NCBI GenBank assembly: GCA_025267735.1
Contig: CM046295.1
Coordinates: 12,535,167-12,599,166, forward strand
From: Mactra quadrangularis
Taxonomy: Eukaryota; Mollusca; Bivalvia; Venerida; Mactridae
Direction: 5' to 3'
Length of the DNA stretch: 64,000 bases
A model generated the notes under the pieces. It searched no databases. It had not been told where the DNA came from and saw only the letters and a list, made by a program, of their open reading frames with translations. Made by a program: the position numbers and the translations under genes. Positions 10,784-21,928 of this stretch are shown piece by piece. Positions within the stretch are counted from its first letter, which is position 1, and each line of letters opens with the position of its first letter.

Positions 10784-10839
10784 TGTAAAGATAACATTAT
10801 GAATTTGACTTTCAATTACTTTTGGTTAGATGTTTATGG

Positions 10840-11036
10840 AAATGGTGCACATATGTCAATCCCAACCTGGGAGGCATATTTTCAACACTGTGTCGATAAT
10901 ATGGAGAAGTTTCCGCTCTTATTAAGGGTTGGGTGAGTACTGGTTACAGAAAAGAGTTGAGGAAAGCTAGGCGAGGTGCTGTATGTCGTAAAATGACCTA
11001 AATTGTGTTGTCACGGCGTTAAACTCAATCAAATAA
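10840..11036 (+). mobile_element. SINE family 1, body and tail
   Basis: Contains GAGTACTGGTTA, GAAAGCTAGG and the tail GTAAAATGACCTAAATTGTG with CACGGCGTTAAAC. No recognisable head. Part of the duplicated block. Confidence 0.8.
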
Positions 11037-11344
11037 GACTTCTGTGGTACACGGGTTGAGAGATTTCCATTTTATATGATATATGCCATGTTCAATTAAT
11101 AAAAAAGGATGTCGTTTTTTTCAATTAATTTATTTCATGATTTCATTAATATATTACATATTCTATGAAGAGAAGATGAAAAAATCAGCCTTTTCATGCA
11201 CAAAAAGAAACAATTCATGCTAACTGCATGGAGTCAATACACATTTTGTGTCAGTCACAATCTGTATTGTGTATATAGAGATGTGTGTTTGTTAAACAAC
11301 CCACTTAATATGTAAACCAGTTTTACCTCTTCTTAAGCCACGCC

Positions 11345-11572
11345 CTCCAATTTTTTTTAACGTCGCATTGAACACATATAGGTCATATACACGACGGCCT
11401 GTTCTTCCTACTGTAGGCTTCCTCGACACTTTTAGTATCACAAGTACTAATTTACCCTACCACGAGGCTGACAACTCATGTATAGGGTATGACCTGCCGC
11501 GACCGGGATTCGAACCCGGATCTACGGATTCGAAGTCAGCCATGCTACCCACTTCGCCACGGTCACAGCCCC
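11345..11572 (-). mobile_element. SINE family 2, tRNA-headed, antisense
   Basis: On the minus strand the head carries an A box TGGCGAAGTGG (plus 11549-11559) and a perfect B box GGTTCGAATCC (plus 11506-11516). The arm CTTCGAA gives a TCG anticodon, suggesting tRNA-Arg ancestry. The body has a REGION resembling SINE-1 (GGTAGGGTAAATTAGTACTTG). The tail carries stem CGTCG...CGACG around loop ATGACCTATATGTGTT, then TTAAA. It lies exactly at the 5' edge of LINE D. Confidence 0.8.
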
Positions 11573-12590
11573 CTTCTAATTGCAACACAACTCGAATATC
11601 TTTTATCAATAATAACCCGGCGCCAAAAGTTGTTTTTCAACCAAATTACATTGATAAATTTTAAAAATTTTACATTGATAAATTTTATCTTTCGGCGCGA
11701 TATGACCTTTTTGTGTTGGTGCGCTGTAAAACACAAACAAACCAACATTGATAAATTTTATCAAACCGAACGAAATTAATTCATTAGGCCTGCGCTTTAA
11801 GTACACTTCTACCGTTTTTACAAAACTTTCCCTTGGACCTACAACGTACTAGACGTGAAAATTGACCTGTCAAACTTTCATTCATCTTTTACCAGCTCAG
11901 AAGCCTACCAATCAGAATTCGTAAATATCTTTTAAAAAATAATAAGATTGTACATATTTATATACCGATGGCTCAAAAGATGGTAACAAAGTTGGTTGCG
12001 CTGTATATGGAAATTCTTTTGTTGCAAGAATGCGATTGCCTGACCAGGCATCCATATTTACAGCCGAAGTCAAAGCATTAGATCTTGCTTTATCATACAT
12101 ACCAAACAGTATTTAAAACTTTTATCATTTTTTCAGATTCTCTATCTGTAGTATTGGCCATAAAAATCGCAGTTCAGACAATTTACTTATTAAAAATATT
12201 GAATTAAGATTACATGAAATACTGAAATCAAAAAAAGTACACCGCTACTGGATACCAAGTCATATTTGTGTATATGGAAATGAAAAAGTAGACATTTTAG
12301 CTCAATAATCTTTAAACCTTCAACCAGTAGGTATCAAATTACCAAGCAGCGACTTCATATTTTCTGTAAATTTGTTAATTAAGTCAAAATGGCCAACCAT
12401 GTGGAATCATGCTGTATTTAATAAGTTACATGACATAAAGCCAACCGATGGTCCATCTTCGTCAACAATATTTAAATGTTTATAATAAAGTATAGTGCTT
12501 TACATCATTACTTTAGCTTGAATTGATAGCTTTCGGCGCGATATGACCTTTTTGTGGTGGTGCGCCGTGAACCCCAAACAAACAATCACA
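11573..12590 (+). mobile_element. LINE 3' fragment D
   Basis: Matches copy B from about 20470 (ACTCGAATATCTT, TTGTTTTTCAACC) through RNase H to the 3' tail (hairpin at 12534-12567). RNase H signatures survive as ATDGSKDG-like and GNEKVDIL-like sequence, but with stops and indels. A 55-bp second LINE tail is inserted at 11690-11744. Non-functional. Confidence 0.85.
11690..11744 (+). mobile_element. 55-bp LINE-tail micro-insertion
   Basis: Consists only of the LINE terminal hairpin (TTTCGGCGCGATATGACC ... GTGCGCTGT) and an AAACACAAACAAACC end. It is flanked by an 18-bp direct repeat ACATTGATAAATTTTATC (11672-11689, 11745-11762). This is a retrotransposition footprint of just the 3' end, inserted into LINE D. 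Confidence 0.85.
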
Positions 12591-12789
12591 TACATCGTAG
12601 AAAGTCAACACAAGAAACATAAATGATACTGTTATTGTTTTTGCCAATCTAACCTTATTATAATTAAATCATGTTGAGAATTGTATACCTTTTTGATAGT
12701 CTTATAGATATGTTTTATTAATATTTGTCTTTAACGATATAAATACGAATTTGAATTACAATATCTTTGTAAAAGGTTTTTGGGAAAGA

Positions 12790-12995
12790 TGCACTGGTGT
12801 TTATCCCAACCGATGAGGCATATATTTTTAAACATCGATTTTCCACCATTGAGTTGATGATATGGAAACGTTTCCGGTCTTGTGGACGGGTGGGTCAGTA
12901 CTGGTTAAAGACAAGGGTCAAGGAAGGCTAGGTTAGGTGTGATGTGCTGTAAAATGACCTAAATTCAGTTGACACGGCGTTAAACCCAATAAAAA
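12790..12995 (+). mobile_element. SINE family 1, body and tail
   Basis: Contains TTCCGGTCTTGTGGACGGGT, TCAGTACTGGTTAAAGACAA, AGGCTAGGTTAGGTG and tail AAATGACCTAAATTCAGTTG with ACACGGCGTTAAACCCAA. Head absent. Part of the duplicated block. Confidence 0.85.
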
Positions 12996-15663
12996 AGACT
13001 CAAGTCGTACATTGAGGAGGGAGATTTCCATTTTATTCGATATATTTCATGTTCAAATAATAATAAAGGATTTTCTTTGGTTCAAATTTATGTCATGATT
13101 TAATAAAAACATTACACATTCTATAAAAAGAAGTTGAATATATCGATTAGCCATTTTGTGTACTAAACGATACAATTCATGTAAAATAACTACATGGAGT
13201 CAATACACATAATCGTGCTATATCGGAAGCTTTCGGCAAAATACTCGTACTGAACAATTAATGATGTTTTCATAAGAAGACTTACTTGTTGAACAAAATC
13301 TAACGTGTCCAAAATTAGAGTATAATAGCGTGCCACTTTTAATAAATTGATTTATACTCACATTGGTTGTTATTAGCACGTGTAAAACCGCATACACGCA
13401 TACGAAATCTCACGATTTTATATAAGTGAAGTGTGTAATCATAATAATTAGCTAGTTCAATCTCAGGTTAAATCTGTTGGACTGGACTTTACCACTTCTC
13501 AAGCCACGCCCTCTCCATAAAACACAGGTGATTAAAATTTTGTCTACACTCATTCATTTTATCGCCAAAGCTTAGACGACATTGATCTTTCTTCCAATAC
13601 TGTACATTACTCTCTGGGGCATTGACAGTTTTTCTTAACGCGACTATCTACTTTCTTTAGTCGTTAAATTGCAGTCATGTAATGTCAAACTAATTATAGA
13701 GGATATATCATTAAAAAATGCAGAAAAATACGACTAAATGAAGGCAAGTAGGTTGTCACATTTATTTCGTACAAAATTGACATGGTCTTAAAGTTTCTAT
13801 GCTTGAACCAAGTCTGTATTTAACAAATACCAATACCGATGTTGTATGTGTTATGGTTGTAAAATAGATTTAATATGGTATGAAATGAGGAGGTAGTTTT
13901 TAATTGTTAACTTCTGGCGGGCTACAATAGATGCTGAACTGCGTGTTTATTATTTGGTCATGTTTTGATTTTATTTATCTCCGTTTTTCCTTTTTCCGTT
14001 GAGTTAAACCTTGAAGCACACAAATTGAGTAAGTCCTATCAGCCGACATCGAGATTGCTTCATTCAACTCTTCTTCTCTTAGTTGTCTAAGGTCTCGGTC
14101 ATGTGGGCTACAAGTTATTTACTTTTCCTGATGACCTTAACCCATACGAAGAATGTAGCTGTTGTTAAAATATTTTGTAGTCGAATAATCTACCACAATC
14201 CAAACATTTGTAATGTAGAATAAACTTCCTTTTAGAATGAAATAAACAGCCTTTACAGTTAATTACTATTCTTTTTATTTTTTCGCCCTTGCAATAACTG
14301 ATTATCAAAAGTTAGTCATGATTAGTAAGAATTAAGTTGTAATACGTATCTTGTTTCCCCCCGGAACCCACAGAATCTTTTCATTGTCTGCCTAGATCAA
14401 ACGAAAATTATCCTTATGAACTAACCAGATTCCCCAGCAGCCTCCAGAATCGTTTCCTCATTCAATTATTAAAATTATTCTTATCTTGGACAGTTGGGTA
14501 GTGTATTTTCTGCCGCAAATTTACACCTACACCAGATAGAAATAATACATTAGAATTTGAAAATGATATCAATGATTTCTTTCGTAAAGTTATTTCACTT
14601 TTTTATGGCCATGACAATGAAAACAGTTTATTAGTAAGTAATGATTATTTCTTTAATCCTCCAAGCGGCAGAAATTCCAAATAAGATACATCTTTAGCTA
14701 CAACTTAAACACTATTTTTAAATTTCCCAGGTGGGATTCAAACCCATATCCCCTTTGAAACACTTGTTTCACAATCCAACTGTGCTACAGGATCGGGTTA
14801 TTTAAATGTCTTCTAATACATGTAGTTCAATGAACAATTCATTTTAGCAATGCAAATCAGGTTTCAGGTTCTACAGTCATGCAAGGCCTTATAAAAGAAC
14901 ATTCAAATAATATTAATTTATTTCGAGAATATATATGGACAGTACTCGGTGACTATCGAATGTCTTTCATTTTATGTTCAGACATCCAAAAATTGAGGCC
15001 AAGGGGTACTCCAACAAACGAATAAATTACATAAAGTTCAGATTTAGTCAAACCAGCATACTTCAAATACATTTTCAAAATTGCATTGAATTTTAAAATC
15101 ATTAGTTTCAATCTACAACCCAAAACTTTAGATTGAAATGCCTATTTTAAAATTCTGAATTGTTGAACAATGATAAAATGTCAAATTGCACTTCAATTTG
15201 CTCAAAATTTGGAATTGAACATAAAAATTCTTTTATGACACAAGTAGTCATTATTTTTCATTACCACAGCAATTTCAGTTTGAGCAATACACAGTGGTAG
15301 TGTTCACATTAAATCCTCCTTTACAAAATTTACATCAATTAAAAATGAAGCTCATAGGTATTGAGCAGTTGTCGAAGACTCAATTTTTAGTAAATTGTAG
15401 TACTCATGCATTTATATGCAACTAATTAAAACTTTGAAATTCTAAAACATCTCACAACCTATTACTATTCAATAGAATACATACTAATTACATGTCACCC
15501 TGTCAGCAGACAGATGATGTCTACTACAGTCTAGTCACAGATCCACTCATTCACATACCCAGAGGCTATCTACATTCTCGAGTAAGATCGAGAAGATAAC
15601 CTCTTTGTACGAGAATGAGACTCACTAGATATACATGTAATGATATTTCTTAAAAATGCAAAC
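12996..15663. other. No gene recognised
   Basis: The first 540 bases belong to the duplicated block. The rest is AT-rich with no supported exon. It includes a decayed SINE head at 14716-14800. It may be intron or downstream flank of the minus-strand coiled-coil gene. Confidence 0.5.
14716..14800 (-). mobile_element. SINE head remnant, antisense
   Basis: On the minus strand: A box TAGCACAGTTG and B box GGTTTGAATCC, followed by CCACCTGGGAA, which parallels the CCACCCGGGGA of SINE-1. No body or tail found. Confidence 0.55.
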
Positions 15664-15753
15664 CTCATCTTCATTCTTTCTGCTTCTTTTATTTTCTATC
15701 TCCTTCTTGGTTTTTTGTTCTAATTCTATGAATTGTTGTGCAAGTTCCTTTAG
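15664..15753 (-). CDS. Coiled-coil protein, candidate exon (b)
   Basis: On the minus strand a 90-nt stretch lies between a TTTTGTTTTTTAG acceptor and a GTTTGC donor. It is open throughout and reads LKELAQQFIELEQKTKKEIE then NKRSRKNEDE, with heptad-like Leu/Ile spacing and many Lys/Glu, typical of a coiled coil. It starts in phase 0, exactly as required by the exon at 16688-16767. Family not recognised. Confidence 0.6.
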
Positions 15754-16381
15754 CTAAAAAACAAAATAAAACACTGTATTTTCTATATTAAATGTCCTCC
15801 CCTAAATTAAGTTAAAAAAGTACATACATGTTGAGCCTACTTTACATTTCTATGACAAATATTGATTATTGAAATCCCCTTCAGACAGGTGATCATACAA
15901 GAGTGTCAGTCAATTGCCAGGGTAAGCAACAAACCAGAAAAAAGGGATCAACAAATGTTAGATGGCCCAAATTTATGTACTTATTGACAAATTTAATTAT
16001 TTGTTCACATGATGCTCCAAGACTTCTTAAAAAAATATTAAAAATTGACAGAGTTACATAAATCAATCAAATTTTGATTTTGTAGTCAACCATAACGGTG
16101 ATTGTAGATTAAACAATTCATACAAAAATGAGACATTTACATGGCCAGATCATAATGGTGGAGAAAGAAACAAACATGTTTTGTGATACAAATTGTTATC
16201 TTACAGTGTTACCTCTTAAAAAGTACAAGAGCAAATTACATATATTATAATAACAATAATAGTATATATATTATAAAAGCAAAATTTTCCAAAATATCAC
16301 ATTGTAGTTTCAATACTTGGTTTCCTGTTCAAAATACTAAAAAAAAATACTATTCCCATTATCAGCAACAGAATTAAAAAG

Positions 16382-16665
16382 CCCGCCTGCTAACTCAGTC
16401 AGTTAACTGATCAAGCTCTATCGGATTAATTCCATGGTGGGCATACTTCCATGGATCTTGGTCTGAAATAATTTCTCTGGTCATTTTCCCTCCTATCACT
16501 GATTCTAAATCATGTAGGGCAGTAGTCAGTCACTGACGAAAGTATGTGCTTAGAAGTTGGTTATCAAGTAAATTCTGAGATTTAGCCTTTCGAGGAACAG
16601 TGGGTAGGTGGACTGACCGTCATGATATAACCTAAACAATATGTTGTATAACATCTATGAAACTG
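16382..16665 (+). mobile_element. SINE family 3
   Basis: Degenerate tRNA-like head (CTAACTCAGTCAGTTAACTG), then a body shared with 56270-56578: ATTTCTCTGGTCATTTTCCC, TCACTGACGAAAGTATGTGC, GATTTAGCCTTTCG. The tail ATGATATAACCTAAACAATA resembles the common SINE/LINE loop. It lies just downstream of the exon at 16688 on the minus strand. Confidence 0.75.
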
Positions 16666-16687
16666 ATATTATGCAGTAAATCCCTAC

Positions 16688-16767
16688 CTTTGCTTGTAAA
16701 TCTACAATTGTTTTTCTTTTTTGTTCAACCATCAACAGAAGCATGGCATGAGATGACTTTGACTTTT
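16688..16767 (-). CDS. Coiled-coil protein, candidate exon (a)
   Basis: On the minus strand, acceptor TATTTATTTCAG and donor GTAGGG bound 80 nt. After two leading bases it reads KSKSSHAMLLLMVEQKRKTI and VDLQAK, and ends in phase 0. Joined to the exon at 15664 it gives a continuous amphipathic, Lys/Glu-rich helix. Matching phase, codon openness and splice sites support a real gene on the minus strand. LINE B and the minisatellite would sit in its upstream intron. Function unknown. Confidence 0.6.
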
Positions 16768-16865
16768 CTGAAATAAATACAGTGTACAGTTAATCAGACA
16801 TGATGAAGATTTTGTGTGATAATAAAACCTAATGTCAAATTATTGTAAAATGTCTTAAATTAAGG

Positions 16866-17015
16866 TTTGTTAAGTTTTACATTGCACCAACGCAAAAAGG
16901 TAATATCACACCGAAAACAATCAATGATACTATTTATTCAAACAATTTTTAATGATGTAATGCTCTATATCTGATTTTATACATTTATTTCCTTCAAAAA
17001 TTAAAGTATCACTCA
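16866..17015 (-). mobile_element. LINE 3' end fragment, antisense
   Basis: On the plus strand it reads as the reverse complement of the LINE tail: GTTTTACATTGCACCAACGC, AAAAAGGTAATATCACACCG, then the 3'UTR-like AATGATACTATTTATTCAAA. Decayed, non-coding. Confidence 0.75.
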
Positions 17016-17960
17016 TTATGCTCCACAATACAATGAAAATCACTGAAAATCACTATCTTTATCCTGATCACAATGTAGATTTTAGCTCATTTATCAACTC
17101 TTTTCCTTCTCTTATTGGTGACCTCTATGCAGCAAGGGGTAGAAACATGTGCCCATTATGTAAGCGCTATTTGGGCCTGTATGATGGTTTTATGGCTAAC
17201 AGCAAAACTTCCTGTTTCCCGAGGGCAGGCAAGGGGGATCCTGGTAGTTGAGGGAGACCCAGGGTCAGGGATCTCCAGTCTTCCCAACACACTACTTTAG
17301 CCTCTGAGTAAGACTATATGGGTGTCCAAGTAGGCCCGACTTGGTCAATCGACTGGTCAATCGACTGGTCATGCCTTGCCCTTGAATAGTTGCATACTCG
17401 CTACAGTTGATTTATCTATGAAAATACATGTAATCCTGGATATGCACACACTCAAAAATTAACAACACTACTAGCATACTCTATTACTCGCTAAAACATA
17501 TGTGTTATCCTACTAAATATACAGTATTTTTCTTTGAAGTTTTTACGTTCAACACCAATTCAAGAAAGTGGTGGCTCATTGGCCACATCCAACACACTTG
17601 TATGATTCAGCATCTGACATCTTAAAGCCACCAACGCCATGTTTATTGTAATCAATTTCCTTAACATATCTTTATGTGACATTTGTAGTCTCAGTTATAA
17701 TAAAAATGATAACCAAAAAGTGAAGCAAAAACAGAGAAAAATTTCAAAATTAACTGTAATAAAAATTTAGATAAACTATTCGGTGCTTGCTATCTTTCAT
17801 AAAGATCCTAATGTATAAATAAAGCTGAAATGAAATATAATAATGATAGATAAAAAATAAGCTATCATTAGCTAGTCAAAACCAATAAAATATGATTTAT
17901 GTGTAAAATGTGAACAAATATCTGAAATGGTCAAAAAAATGTCATCACAGCAGGACTTTT
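17016..17960. other. No gene recognised
   Basis: The two overlapping short open frames at 17018-17300 show no domain and no splice support. A somewhat GC-richer patch near 17200-17290 may be repeat-derived. The remainder is AT-rich flank of LINE B. Confidence 0.45.
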
Positions 17961-17989
17961 TCATCCTATCTCACAGGGCTGATATTTGG

Positions 17990-18540
17990 CCCCGTTCCCA
18001 ATGCCAAAGAACGACTATTTTTCCCAATTTCATTAAAAACACTTATTTGAATCAGATGCCTCTGTCTGGTGGCTCAACAATTGCCGTATCAAACTGTATC
18101 CCTCAACGACAAATTCAGATACGAACTAATCTGCAAGCCGTAGCCGTTGAAGTAACTTTGCACAGACCTATAACAATATGCTCATTATATCTCCCTCCCA
18201 ATTTATCTATAACTGTTGAAGACCTAGAAAATTCAACTAAACAACTCCCAGAACCATACTTTTTACCTGGCGATTTTAATGCGCATAATCCAATTTGGGG
18301 AAGTACATCTACGAATAATAAAGGCAGCATTACAGAAAAGTTCATTGATAATGTTCATTCTATGCCTTTTAAATAACAAGTCACCAACTTACTTACATCC
18401 AGCCACTGAAAGTTTTTCTTGTATACTTGGATTTTAATTGGTCAGTGCTTGACGAACAATATGGCAGTGACCACTTTCCATTGTTGTTAACTTTAAACGA
18501 CTCTGTTCCAGTAAACAACCGCTCTTATACAAATTCTCAA
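17990..18540 (+). pseudogene. LINE copy B: endonuclease remnant
   Basis: Reads GGSTIAVSNCIP, ITICSLYLPPN, then GDFNAHNPIWGS (the conserved Asn/Asp loop of APE-type nucleases). After a frameshift near 18380-18420 comes YLDFNWSVLDEQYGSDHFPL, whose SDHFP is the C-terminal catalytic His motif. The N-terminal part is missing or unrecognisable. This nuclease would nick the target for target-primed reverse transcription. Confidence 0.85.
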
Positions 18541-18720
18541 AAGCGAACTGGGAACAATTTAAAAAAAAATAGTGTTCAGATAATTTAACAAGCCCGAATT
18601 TTTCCAACTATTCGGATAAAGCTAATCTCTTTGCGTCCACTCTATCAAAGATAGCTGATGAGTGTATTCCTAAAACTTCAATGAAAAACTCAAGTAAAAT
18701 TAAAAAACCATGGTTCAACG

Positions 18721-20313
18721 ATGAGTGCAGAAAATCATATCGGAAACGAAAAAAAAGCACTTAAGAAAATTCAGGTTTGCCCTACAGCTGCAAATCTAGA
18801 CAATTATAGAATCCTACGAGCACAAGCTCGTAGAACATTTAAGTTTTTTAAACGTAAATCATCGCAGTCATATGTTTCTAAAATTAACGCCAACACTCCA
18901 ATTAAAAAAGTTTTTGAAGCAGTTCGTAAAATTAATGGTAAACACATAAAAGTTCCTACTGCTCACTTGAAACGTAAAGATTCGAGCGAAGCAAAAACTA
19001 CAAAAGATATAGCCAACACGCTGGAGGAAACTTTTGAACATAATTCTTCTTCAGCACACTACACTGAAGAATTTAAAAAGGTCAAATCTAACTCGGAAAA
19101 ACAAAATATTAATTTTCATTCTAACAACGAAGAAGAGTATAACACCCTCTTTACAATTGACGATTTAACCGATTCTATTAAGCATGCAAAAGATACAGCC
19201 GCTGGCCCTGATTAAAGTTATTATCAATTTTTAAAACACCTCCCATTGGTATCTCAGCATTTATTGCTCGATGTTTTTAATGATATATGGATATCTGGTA
19301 AAATTCCAGATTCCTGGAAGGAAGCTTTAATAATACCAATACCGAAACCGGGAAAAGACAATACTGACCCCCTTAACTACCGACCAATATCTCTAACTAG
19401 TTGTATTTGTAAAACCTTTGAACGCATCATTCGCATGGTTAATAAAGGACTCATCTGGTATTTAGAATCTAACGGTATTATAACTAATTTCCAACCTGGT
19501 TTTCGAAAACAGCGAAGACCAAATGATCATTTAGTACGCCTCGAAACATTCATAAGAGAGGCTTTTGTCAATAAACAACATGTAGTTTCAATATTCTTTG
19601 ATCTTGAGAAAGCTTACGATACAACTTGGAAATATGGTATTCTCAAAGATTTAAAAGATGCCGGTCTAAACGGTAGAATACCAATGTTAATTTCTAGTTT
19701 TCTGTCTGACAGAAGTTTTCAAGTTAAATTAGGATCAACATTATCAGATAGCCACAAACAAGAACAAGGCGTGCCACAAGGCCTCTTTGGTCTTAAAATA
19801 AATAATATTGTAAAGGTTATAAATCCTGGTACAGATTGCTCATTATTTGTAGATGACTTTTTAATCTGTTATCGTTCTAAAAATATTCGAAGTATCGAAC
19901 GCCAACTACAACAAAACTTGGATAAAATCCAAAAGTGGGCAATAGAAAATGGTTTTAAATTTTCCAAGTCAAAAACACAATGTGTACATTTTTGTCGATT
20001 AAAAAAGCATCATAATGATCCTGAACTTCACATTTCTGGCTCAAAATTCCCTGTTGTAAATGAAGCTAAATTTTTAGGCGTAACATTCGATAAAAAAAAC
20101 TCTTTTATACAACACTTAAAAGCTCTAGAATCAAGATGTATCAAAGCTTTAAATCTACTTAAAGTACTTTCACATACTGATTGGGGATCTGATTCCCAAA
20201 CATTACTTAAATTGTACAGAAGTCTTGTTCGTTTGTTTGTTTGGGTTATACGGCGCACCAACACAGAAAGGTCGTTCAAAACTAGATTATGGGATTATGG
20301 GTCTATTGTGTAG
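18721..20313 (+). pseudogene. LINE copy B: reverse transcriptase
   Basis: One frame from 18721 to 20313, broken by a single TAA (19213-19215) where copy-to-copy comparison predicts an amino acid after AGPD. RT motifs in order: NYRPISLTS, FQPGFRKQRRPNDHLVRLE, FFDLEKAYDTTW, EQGVPQG, FVDDFLICYRS, NGFKFSKSKTQCVHF, FLGVTFD. About seven residues after QGVPQG present in copy A are deleted here. Its reading is cut at 20234 by an antisense LINE-tail insertion. It is the best local reference for judging the changes in copy A. Confidence 0.92.
20234..20271 (-). mobile_element. 38-bp LINE-tail micro-insertion, antisense
   Basis: GTTTGTTTGGGTTATACGGC and CACCAACACAGAAAGG are the reverse complement of the LINE 3' terminus, truncated within the loop. 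Copy A has uninterrupted sequence here (CTTGTTCGTTCAGG), giving the empty site. The target duplication is TCGTT (20229-20233, 20272-20276). Confidence 0.85.
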
Positions 20314-20334
20314 GGATCAGCACGTAAATCGTAC

Positions 20335-21821
20335 TTGCAAATGCTTGATACAATACATAACCAGGGCTTACGTATCACCCTTGGTGCATTTAATACTTCA
20401 CCTGTTGAAAGTCTTTATGTTGAAGCTAACGAGCCGTCATTAAATTTACGTCGACAAAAGCTTTCATTACAATACGCAACTCGAATATCTTCTAACAATA
20501 GTAACCCGGCGCAAAAAGTTGTTTTTCAACTAAATTACATTGATAAATTTGACAACAAACTAAACGAATTAAACCATTTGGCCTGCGCGTTAAAAACGAC
20601 TTGGGAAAGCTTAATAACCTCCACCGTTCTACAGAACTTTGATGAAAATGTCCCTCATTGGACCTACAACATACCAAACGTAAACATTGATTTGTCTTTT
20701 GAACCCGGGTCGATAGCGCAGTTGGTAGTGCGCCGGGATTTAGATACTCGTGCCCGAGGGGGTGCGGGTTCGAATCCCACCCGGGGAAGTTATTCCCTTC
20801 CATGAAAATTTGACAATGATGTCGATTTTCCTCCATTGATTAGATAATATGAAGAAGATTCCGGCCTTGTGGAAGGGTAGGTGAGTACTGGTTATAGACA
20901 ATGGTCCAGGAAAGCTAGGTTAGGTGCGCTGGACGCCGTGAAATGACCTAAATTGTGTTGATACGGCGTTAACTCCAATAAAAATAAATAAGATTTGTCT
21001 TACTTGCGTAAATCTATTACCAGTCCAGAGGCCTATAAATCGGAATTCGTTAACATCTTAGAAAAATATAAAGATTGTACACATTTATTTACTGACGGCT
21101 CTTAAGATGGTAACAAAGTTGGTTGCGCTGCATATGGAAATTCTATTGTCGCAAGAATGCGAATGCCTGACCAGGCATCCATATTTACAGCTGAAGTCAA
21201 AGCAAAAGATCTTGCTTTATCATACATATCAAATAGTATAAATAGTAATTTTATCATTTTTTCAGATTCTCTCTCTGTATTATTGGCCATAAAAAATCGT
21301 AATTCAGACAATATTCTTATTAAAAGTGTCGAATTAAAATTGCATGAAATTTTAAAATCTAAAACAGTACACCTCTGCTGGATACCAAGCCATATTGGTA
21401 TACAAGGAAATGATAAAGTTGATATTTTGCCAAAGAATCCTTTAACCTTCAACCAGTGAATATCAAATTACCAAGTAATGACTTCCAATGTTCAATAAAC
21501 ACGTTCATTAAATCAAAATGGCAAACGTTGTGGAACAATGCAATTTTTAATAAATTACGTGACTTAAAGCCAACCTTTAATTCATCTTCGTCAATTATAT
21601 ATTTTAATCGCAGAGATCAAATAGTAATTAGTTGGCGATGTCGAATTGGTCATACTAGATTAACACATTCATACCTTCTTAAAAGAGAAGAAGCACCAAA
21701 ATGCATACCATGTGACGTACATTTCTACGTAAAACACGTTCTCCTTGACTGTCAGGATCTAAAATACATTCGTGACAAACATTTTAAAGTAAACTCACTT
21801 AAAGAACTTTTTGAGTCTTAA
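20335..21821 (+). pseudogene. LINE copy B: connection and RNase H domain, split by a SINE
   Basis: 20335-20698 encodes the segment after RT (SPVESLYVEANEPS, SLQYATRISSN). It resumes at 21002 after the SINE. RNase H signatures: LFTDGS followed by a stop in place of Lys, FTAEVKAKDLALSYI, IIFSDSLSVLLAIKN, WIPSHIGIQGNDKVD, then a frameshift near 21456. The C-terminus to 21821 includes WRCRIGHTRLTHSYLL and CDVHFYVKHVLLDC, a Cys/His-containing end also seen in copies A and C. Confidence 0.88.
20699..20991 (+). mobile_element. SINE family 1, complete, in LINE B
   Basis: A box TAGCGCAGTTG (20714-20724) and perfect B box GGTTCGAATCC (20767-20777) mark a tRNA-derived pol III head. Then come a conserved body and a tail hairpin ACGCCGT (20933-20939)/ACGGCGT (20963-20969). 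An exact 10-bp target duplication GATTTGTCTT flanks it (20689-20698, 20992-21001). Copy A shows the empty site. This is the best reference copy of the family. Confidence 0.95.
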
Positions 21822-21928
21822 CCATCATATGCTATACTTAACTTTTTGAAAGAAAGAAATGTTTATAATAAGATATAGAGTTGTACAATATTAATATAGT
21901 TTGAATTATTAGTATCATTAATAGCTGT

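Larger units (their letters stand above)
10415..13540 (+). repeat. Diverged duplication: LINE end, SINE-1, flank
   Basis: Two blocks have the same order. Block 1: LINE C (10415-10783), SINE-1 (10840-11036), then flank to about 11370. Block 2: LINE D (11573-12590), SINE-1 (12790-12995), then flank to about 13540. The flanks also match outside the elements (GAGATTTCCATTTTAT; GGAGTCAATACACAT; AAGCCACGCCCTC). So this is a segmental duplication about 2 kb apart, or a composite repeat, rather than independent insertions. Confidence 0.75.

Noticed and set aside
20699..20790. tRNA gene-like sequence with A and B boxes
   Set aside because: It is the head of a SINE with body, tail and target duplication; no proper cloverleaf length. 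The same applies at 11506-11559, 26563-26640 and 56520-56575.
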